DNA of 13,673 bases from CAVTAE01 sp051649365 (GTDB lineage: Bacteria > Deinococcota > Deinococci > Deinococcales > Trueperaceae), in contig JBOFGY010000322.1 in NCBI GenBank assembly GCA_051649365.1, positions 1-13,673 on the forward strand. Reading direction: 5' to 3'. The notes beneath the pieces were generated by a model. It made no database searches. It had not been told where the DNA came from and saw only the letters and a program-made list of their open reading frames with translations. Positions 5,928 through 13,673 of this stretch are shown here, piece after piece (the first letter of the stretch is position 1; each line of letters begins with the position of its first letter). The position numbers were made by a program, and so were the translations under genes.

Positions 5928-8900
5928 GTGGATGCAATTTTTGCTGAGAGAATGGCTCGAGATATCTTTGCTGTAGAAGCAAAAGCGAATGCCCTCGTGG
6001 GTGAGTACGACAAAAATTTCCATCTTGTTTCACCACAGGGTGAGTTCGTGCTAAAGCTCGTGCACCCAAACACTGAACGCTCAGTGCTCGAGTTACAAAC
6101 TGCCGCTTTAGAGCATTTGGCAACAGAAGACCCAAGTCTAGTCGTGCCGAAAGTTCAGCGTTCTGGAGCGGGCAACTTTGTTGAAACAATAGAAGCTCCA
6201 GATGGTCAAAGACTTGCTTGGTTACTGAGTTATATTCCTGGCAAACTCTACGCTCATGTTAAACCAAACACTACAGAACTACTGGAAAGTTTAGGACATG
6301 TGCTAGCCCAGTTTGACAAAGCTCTCCTGAATTTTGAACACCCTACCTCGAGACGGAATCTTAAATGGGATTTAGCAAAAGCCGAATGGATCGAGGAGCA
6401 TTTTCCAGATATTAAGGAGAGTTCTCAGCGTGCAACTGTCGAGCGCATTCTGTCGTATTACAAAACAAAGGTGCAGCCAAAATTGTCCGAGCTGCGCCAC
6501 TCTGTGATTCACAACGATGCGAATGATTACAACGTCCTTGTAGAAAATAGCAGCGTAAAAAGCGTCATTGATTTTGGTGACATGCTGTATGCGCCGACAA
6601 TCAACGAATTAGCGATAGCTGCTGCTTACACTCTTATGGGTCATGCTGATCCACTTGCTGCCCTTAGCTCAATAGTACGTGCATATCACGCGGTATTACC
6701 TTTAACAGAAGGAGAACTCGAGCTTCTTTTCCCGCTCATCCAAACGCGCTTAGCTGTAAGCGTAACCAACAGTGCCATTCAAAAACGTTTGCGCCCCGAC
6801 GATCCCTATGTCGTGATTAGTGAAAAGCCTGCTTGGGACTTGTTGGAAAAGCTCGAGTCCATTCCTCATCGCTTGGCGTATTACTACTTGCTCGAGACCT
6901 GCGGTTTCAATATCCCGAATGCGAATGAAGTTGTCAATGTTCTAAAAAAGCACCAGAGAACATTCGCACCTATTCTGGGGAAAGCTCTTGAATACTTTCA
7001 CGTGCTTGATCTTACACCAAGAGGTTCGCTTTATTCAGGTGACCCTCGAGCTTCGCAGACAGCAGAACTTAGCAAGGCGATTGAAGAAGAAATGAGGCTT
7101 GCGAATGCAGATGTTGCTGTTGGTCGTTACGGTGAACCGCGTTTGCTTTACACCTCAGAAATGTTTGCGCGCAACAATACACCAACATCAGAGCGTCGCA
7201 CTGTCCATCTTGGGCTCGATTTGTTTGCGCCAGAGGGTACGCCTGTTCACGCACCACTGCGGGGTGTCGTCGTCGCTTTTGCACATAACACGACACCACT
7301 CGATTATGGCCCTGTGATTGTGTTGCGACACGCGGTGGATGGTGTAACCTTTTACACGCTTTATGGGCATTTAAGTCTCGAGTCCTTAAACAAAAAAGTA
7401 GGTCAAAAAATTTTGCAGGGTGAAACGTTTGCAGCGTTTGGCGCAGCACCCATAAATGGCGACTGGCCACCACATTTACATTTTCAACTTCTTACTGATG
7501 ATCTAGGGTTGACGACGAATTTCCCTGGTGTCGCTTTTCCCAGAGAACTCGAGCTATTCAAAAAACTTTGTCCCAATCCAAATTTAATGCTTGGTTTGCC
7601 CTCTGAACCTTTGCGAGTGGAAATACTCGATAAAGAGGCTCACACTAAAGAGCGCAAGACAAGGTTGGGACGCAATCTTAGTATTTCTTATCACCAACCT
7701 ATCGTGATGGACAGAGCGTATAGGCAATACATGTTTGATGATATGGGGCAACGTTATCTAGATATGTATAACAACGTGCCCCATGTTGGTCACAATCATC
7801 CACATGTCGTGGAGGTGGCTACCCAACAATTCAAAAGACTCAATACCAACACGCGCTATCTCAATAAAGAATTGCTGCGTTATGCAAAGCGTCTCACAGC
7901 AACATTACCCGAGCCCCTGTCGGTTGTGTTTATGACAGCTTCGGGTAGCGAAGCAAATGAACTCGCTCTGCGTCTAGCCCGTGCTTACACGAACAACTAC
8001 GACATGATTGTCATGACTTCGGGTTATCACGGACACACCACTTCGATGATTGATATTAGCCAATACAAATTTGGCGACCCAGGCGGAAAGGGTGCACCCG
8101 AGTGGGTGCATCTCGTACCTGTAGCAGATGGTTACCGAGGCCAGTACAAATACGGTGATGCCAACGCAGGCGAAAAATACGCTCGTTTTGTTCAACAGGT
8201 CATTCAGGATGCAAAGGCAAAAGGTCGCAGCATTGCGGGTTTTATCTGCGAAACGTTTCCGAGCGTTGGCGGGCAAATTGTTTTGCCACAAGATTATCTT
8301 AAACACACTTACAAGCACGTGCGTGAGGCAGGTGGCGTGTGTATTGCTGATGAAGTGCAAACGGGTTTTGGACGTATTGGTACACATTTTTGGGGCTTCG
8401 AGCAGCAAAGTGTGGTTCCAGATATTGTGGTGTTAGGTAAACCGATTGGCAATGGTTACCCAATGGGTGCAGTTGTTACCACACCTGCTATCGCGGACGC
8501 TTTCAATAACGGCATGGAATATTTCAGCACCTTTGGTGGGAACAGCGTGGCGTGTGCTGTGGGTAATGCAGTTTTAGATGTCCTCGAGCATGAACACTTA
8601 CAAGCTCACGCACTTGACGTTGGAAATTATTTGCTCGAGCACATGCGCCCACTCGTAAACAAACAGGCCATCGTCGGTGACGTGCGCGGCTCAGGACTTT
8701 TTCTTGGTATGGAACTTGTTAGAGATAGAACGACACTCGAGCCTGCTGACACAGAGGCAAGGTATGTGGCCAACCGAATGCGCGACTTCGGCATTTTACT
8801 TGGTACGGACGGACCCCATCACAACGTTGTTAAGATGCGCGGCCCCATGCCTTTTGCAAAAGACGATGCAGATTTTTTCCTCGAAGTGTTGAACCAAGTT

Positions 8901-8930
8901 TTGCGTGAAGATGCGTTGCAGGTTAGCTAA
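5928..8930 (+). CDS. Hydroxylysine-kinase-like / M23 peptidase / class III aminotransferase fusion
   Basis: One 1000-residue protein with three domains. Residues 1 to about 340 are an APH/hydroxylysine-kinase-type phosphotransferase: catalytic H195-N-D197 with N202, and D215-F-G-D metal site. About 400-540 is an M23 (LytM) metallopeptidase with all zinc ligands in place: H427-x3-D431 and H516-L-H518, plus Y-G-H481-L. About 575-1000 is a class III aminotransferase: G-S-E-A-N-E at 673-678, D808-E-V cofactor site, and PLP lysine K838 in V-V-L-G-K-P-I-G-N-G. The last part resembles ethanolamine-phosphate and 5-phosphohydroxylysine phospholyases. Inference: the kinase phosphorylates a hydroxyl amino acid or amino alcohol and the C-terminal domain eliminates phosphate and ammonia. 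The peptidase domain's role is unclear. There is no signal peptide, so it is probably cytoplasmic. Proteins with this architecture are known in other bacteria; the substrate here is untested. Confidence 0.9.
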   Translation: MDAIFAERMARDIFAVEAKANALVGEYDKNFHLVSPQGEFVLKLVHPNTERSVLELQTAALEHLATEDPSLVVPKVQRSGAGNFVETIEAPDGQRLAWLLSYIPGKLYAHVKPNTTELLESLGHVLAQFDKALLNFEHPTSRRNLKWDLAKAEWIEEHFPDIKESSQRATVERILSYYKTKVQPKLSELRHSVIHNDANDYNVLVENSSVKSVIDFGDMLYAPTINELAIAAAYTLMGHADPLAALSSIVRAYHAVLPLTEGELELLFPLIQTRLAVSVTNSAIQKRLRPDDPYVVISEKPAWDLLEKLESIPHRLAYYYLLETCGFNIPNANEVVNVLKKHQRTFAPILGKALEYFHVLDLTPRGSLYSGDPRASQTAELSKAIEEEMRLANADVAVGRYGEPRLLYTSEMFARNNTPTSERRTVHLGLDLFAPEGTPVHAPLRGVVVAFAHNTTPLDYGPVIVLRHAVDGVTFYTLYGHLSLESLNKKVGQKILQGETFAAFGAAPINGDWPPHLHFQLLTDDLGLTTNFPGVAFPRELELFKKLCPNPNLMLGLPSEPLRVEILDKEAHTKERKTRLGRNLSISYHQPIVMDRAYRQYMFDDMGQRYLDMYNNVPHVGHNHPHVVEVATQQFKRLNTNTRYLNKELLRYAKRLTATLPEPLSVVFMTASGSEANELALRLARAYTNNYDMIVMTSGYHGHTTSMIDISQYKFGDPGGKGAPEWVHLVPVADGYRGQYKYGDANAGEKYARFVQQVIQDAKAKGRSIAGFICETFPSVGGQIVLPQDYLKHTYKHVREAGGVCIADEVQTGFGRIGTHFWGFEQQSVVPDIVVLGKPIGNGYPMGAVVTTPAIADAFNNGMEYFSTFGGNSVACAVGNAVLDVLEHEHLQAHALDVGNYLLEHMRPLVNKQAIVGDVRGSGLFLGMELVRDRTTLEPADTEARYVANRMRDFGILLGTDGPHHNVVKMRGPMPFAKDDADFFLEVLNQVLREDALQVS

Positions 8931-9492
8931 AAAAAGTTTTCGCTTTGGCGATAGCCTTTTCATCGTTTAGAACATCGCCAGGACGATTACCAAAGCCAAC
9001 GAGCGTGCCACCATAGGTCATGCCCAGATATTTCGTTGAAAGTTGCAATGTAGCAACGAGAGGTTCTACTACCCGTTCGTCTTCATCACTAATGGTTGTA
9101 ATTGTCCAAGCTGTTTTCTTAGACATTTTTATCTTGAAGTTTTTATTCGGAACGCGCATCCAACCGCTCCAGTGGTCGAGATACAGCTTGGCATTGGCAG
9201 GCACGCTGTACCAATAAAGAGGCGTAACAAAAACAATATCTGTTGCTGCCAGGGTTGCGAGCATGAGTTTTTGGGCATTACCCTCGGGTTCAGGATAGGT
9301 GCCGTCGCCCTCGTGACGAATATCCTCGAAAGCTGGTAAAGGATACTCGAGCAAACTAAGCCACTCTGTTTCTACTGATGCAGGTAACAACGTAGCGGCG
9401 AGACGTGCGAGCTGTTCGGTATTTCCATCTTTGCGAGACCCAGTGAGTAGAAAAAGGAAACGGCGTTGTGAAGATATAATTTGTGAAGACAT
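8923..9492 (-). CDS. NADPH-dependent FMN reductase family flavoprotein
   Basis: This 189-residue flavodoxin-fold protein has the FMN phosphate loop G18-S-R-K-D-G-N-T25 after a hydrophobic first strand. The second flavin loop is T90-P-L-Y-W-Y-S-V-P-A-N, followed by K-L-Y-L-D-H-W. A late G-G-T-L-V-G-F-G strand completes the fold. Such enzymes reduce FMN, quinones, azo compounds or metals with NAD(P)H in the cytoplasm; the sequence does not show which. ATG at 9492 gives the right length for the family. Upstream on the same strand, TATTCT ends 7 bases and TATATT (9502-9507) 9 bases before the ATG, again suggesting a short or absent leader. The 3' end overlaps the fusion gene by 8 bases tail to tail, so the transcripts are convergent with no room for a shared terminator. 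Confidence 0.88.
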   Translation of the reverse strand: MSSQIISSQRRFLFLLTGSRKDGNTEQLARLAATLLPASVETEWLSLLEYPLPAFEDIRHEGDGTYPEPEGNAQKLMLATLAATDIVFVTPLYWYSVPANAKLYLDHWSGWMRVPNKNFKIKMSKKTAWTITTISDEDERVVEPLVATLQLSTKYLGMTYGGTLVGFGNRPGDVLNDEKAIAKAKTFFS

Positions 9493-9737
9493 AGGATCGA
9501 GAATATATTGAAATGCAGCTAGAGTGTGTTTTGGGTACCATCTATGAGATCAGTAAAGCGTCTAGAAGTAGCACAAGCGAATTCCAGGAAATGTAACCCC
9601 GTTTGTTTCTGAAATTCTTTACTTCTGAAACTCTATTTAATTTCTTCTGCGTTTAGTGATTCGCTTACAAAAATATAGCTAGGATTTGCTCGAGCTTTGT
9701 TCACGTCAGCAGCATTTTAGTGTCATAAAATTTAACC
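9493..9737. other. Intergenic region between divergent genes
   Basis: I see no open frame worth calling. It holds promoter boxes for both neighbours, one CTCGAG (9689-9694), and an 11-base direct repeat TTCTGAAAYTC at 9607 and 9623, spaced 16 bases. That could be an operator, but the evidence is thin. Confidence 0.35.
9726..9737 (+). promoter_or_regulatory. Leaderless-type -10 box before 9738
   Basis: TAAAAT (9726-9731) is followed by TTAACC and then ATG 9738, the same 6-base spacing as at 1761 and 2328. No -35 or Shine-Dalgarno is visible. Confidence 0.55.
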
Positions 9738-10415
9738 ATGATTCCCGATTATTGGTTAAAACGTCCTGAGTTTGTTTTGAGCAAAGATGATAAAGAGAAA
9801 CTCGAGCAACTCTGGAACTCTTTGCACGTTAACGACATTCCTTGGATTGAAAACTTGCCTGTGCCCAAATAGGTGTTTTTGTGCTGGCTTACGGAGGAGA
9901 AAGAGCTTTTGGTGCACGGCTCGAGCAGTCCAGACATTGCGCTCTTTGAACCGAGGGCACCCGACGCAAAAGATGAAAACGACTTTAGCTTGCAAAAAGC
10001 GTTGTACGCCTCGAGTGAAGGTATCTGGCCTATGTTCTACGCCATCTTGGATAGGGCAAACTACCGCTTTAATTTTATGAATAGCGCCGTTTCCTTCAAA
10101 TTGTCCCATGGTTGGAGTGAACCTCATTACTTCTTTCCGATTAGTAAACCTGCTTTTCAACACAAGCCTTGGCATGAAGGTAGCATTTACATCTTGCCAA
10201 AAGATGGGTTCGTGCTCGAGCCGTATAATCAAGTCGCAGGTGGTTTCACTGTCCAAGACCCACATTGGGCGAACTTTAGCGCAGTTAAGCCTTTAGCTAA
10301 ACTATTTAAGGTAAAGCCCGAAGATTTCCCCTTTCTACAACAGATTCGCGGTCACGACCAAATGCAGGTTTCAGCTAGATATAAAGCTAATCCAAAAGGC
10401 TTCCCCTGGCTCTAA
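9738..10415 (+). pseudogene. Conserved hypothetical gene with internal amber codon
   Basis: One frame runs from ATG 9738 to TAA 10415 and is broken only by TAG at 9870-9872 (codon 45). The parts read M-I-P-D-Y-W-L-K-R-P-E-F before the stop and V-F-L-C-W-L-T-E-E-K-E-L-L-V-H-G-S after it. Then come F-E-P-R-x-P-D, Y-A-S-S-E-G-I-W-P-M-F-Y-A-I-L-D-R, S-E-P-H-Y-F-F, I-Y-I-L-P-K-D-G-F and a C-terminal F-P-F-L-Q-Q-I-R-G-H-D. I recognise this as a conserved bacterial family of unknown function, about 225 residues long, also known from Deinococcus. In such proteins the residue before V-F-L-C is usually aromatic, so TGG to TAG is the likely mutation. TAG ends hisZ and hisG here, so reassignment of TAG is unlikely. 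GTG 9873 could start a 180-residue product. Confidence 0.75.
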
Positions 10416-10588
10416 AACTTCGTCGTGCAGGATACTTCTGTACTGGGTCTAATTCTCTATGATTGCAAAACTTAGTTGAGAAAGTAATTTCTACTGAGGC
10501 TTTGGATTAACGAATTCCAGAGTCACCTTCTTGATCAACCTTTAACAACCGAAGTTTTCCCTTTGAAATAATGATGTATGTGAGGGGC
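10416..10588. other. Intergenic region before the rRNA promoter, with hairpin
   Basis: No gene or tRNA is seen. At 10471-10498, CTTAGT-(TG)-AGAAA pairs with TTTCT-ACTGAG around a GTAA loop: an 11-bp stem with a 2-base bulge and one G-U pair. On the plus strand no T run follows; on the minus strand TTTT follows directly. It may stop transcripts entering from one side, but this is uncertain. Confidence 0.35.
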
Positions 10589-10618
10589 TTGACAGGGCGA
10601 AAGAAAAAGGTGTACTAT
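10589..10618 (+). promoter_or_regulatory. rRNA promoter (TTGACA, 18-base spacer, TACTAT)
   Basis: TTGACA (10589-10594) and TACTAT (10613-10618) are separated by 18 bases, predicting a start near 10625. It is the strongest promoter match before the 23S gene and lies downstream of the last protein gene, so the 23S transcript starts here. Confidence 0.7.
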
Positions 10619-10625
10619 TTCGTTT

Positions 10626-10854
10626 GCCGCTCAGAAAGAGTGGCGCGAACAATGACAGTCAAATAGAAGTGATAGAGCATCCTCAAGAAATTCTTCTTAG
10701 GCTCGAGAAATCTTGTCTAGGACGCAAGAAATGAGCGATTCAATTAAATTTTTAGTTTGAATCGCGTGTTCTGATGTGCAAACATTTTTCTGAGAGGTAT
10801 CACGTTTCACGCAAGTGAAATGCTGAACTCTCAATTATCAAAAATTTTGAATTG
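10626..10854 (+). other. 23S rRNA leader with four hairpins
   Basis: Between the predicted start and the mature 23S are four stem-loops. 10626-10644 is GCCGCTC-AGAAA-GAGTGGC (one G-U pair), which begins essentially at +1. 10735-10765 has a perfect 9-bp stem, GCGATTCAA with TTGAATCGC. 10804-10821 is TTTCAC-GCAA-GTGAAA, a GNRA tetraloop with one possible extra G-U pair. 10832-10854 is CAAT, a TA bulge, then TCAAAA-A-TTTTGA and ATTG. They may stabilise or process the precursor. No clear boxA was found. Confidence 0.5.
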
Positions 10855-10879
10855 TCTTGTATGAGATGATTTTCAAAAT

Positions 10880-13673
<2,794 letters not shown>

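Noticed and set aside
7069..7473. Reverse-strand open frame of 134 codons inside the fusion gene
   Set aside because: It lies opposite the M23 domain, which has clear motifs on the plus strand. The translation has no recognisable motif and a shadow-like composition.
7974..8408. Reverse-strand open frame of 144 codons
   Set aside because: It is opposite the aminotransferase domain with its intact motifs; no promoter or family signature is visible.
9870..9872. Alternative genetic code with TAG as sense
   Set aside because: TAG is the terminal codon of hisZ and hisG, where the protein ends match family lengths.
9756..10265. Reverse-strand open frame of 169 codons opposite the amber-interrupted gene
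   Set aside because: The plus-strand frame carries conserved family motifs on both sides of the stop; the reverse reading has none.
10539..10546. CTTTAACA-like string resembling boxA
   Set aside because: It lies upstream of the best rRNA promoter, so it would not be in the transcript, and the match is short.

Overview
The window holds about eleven protein genes on mostly one strand, followed by the start of a 23S rRNA gene that runs off the right edge. The organism is bacterial. Three things point to the Deinococcus-Thermus group (Deinococcota), though this is inference: the 23S gene has its own promoter and no 16S gene or tRNA in front of it; several genes carry a TANNNT box exactly 6 bases before ATG, the leaderless arrangement described in Deinococcus; and the 23S text resembles that group by eye. 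Base composition is fairly balanced, unlike the GC-rich cultured members.

Layout. 1-457 (minus): the start of a lipoprotein with beta-propeller-like repeats, cut by the window edge. 557-1642: proB, glutamate 5-kinase. 1761-2304: a Uma2-family nuclease-fold gene broken by one frameshift. 2328-2789: a small four-helix membrane protein (DUF4345-like). 2810-3973 and 4042-4686: hisZ and hisG, which together form the first enzyme of histidine synthesis. 4694-5299: a TRIC/YicG-type membrane protein with two frameshifts that cancel out. 5440-5925 and 5928-8930: an Lrp/AsnC regulator followed, two bases later, by a 1000-residue three-part protein (hydroxylysine-kinase-like, M23 metallopeptidase, class III aminotransferase/phospholyase). 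8923-9492 (minus): an NADPH-dependent FMN reductase that overlaps the fusion gene tail to tail. 9738-10415: a conserved hypothetical gene interrupted by an amber codon. 10589-10879: rRNA promoter and a leader with four hairpins. 10880-13673: 23S rRNA, nearly complete.

How the genes relate. hisZ-hisG is a functional pair, and the regulator plus fusion gene looks like a self-contained amino-acid catabolic unit. The rest are single genes with their own promoters. Three of the eleven genes are damaged, so either this part of the chromosome is decaying or the assembly contains errors.

The most unusual signals are not genes. The palindrome CTCGAG occurs 38 times by hand count where 3 to 4 would be expected, in coding frames, out of frame, in intergenic DNA and in the rRNA gene. 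In addition, C-rich tandem heptamers sit across the alternative starts of proB and hisG, and a tandem 7-base duplication explains one frameshift in the TRIC-type gene.
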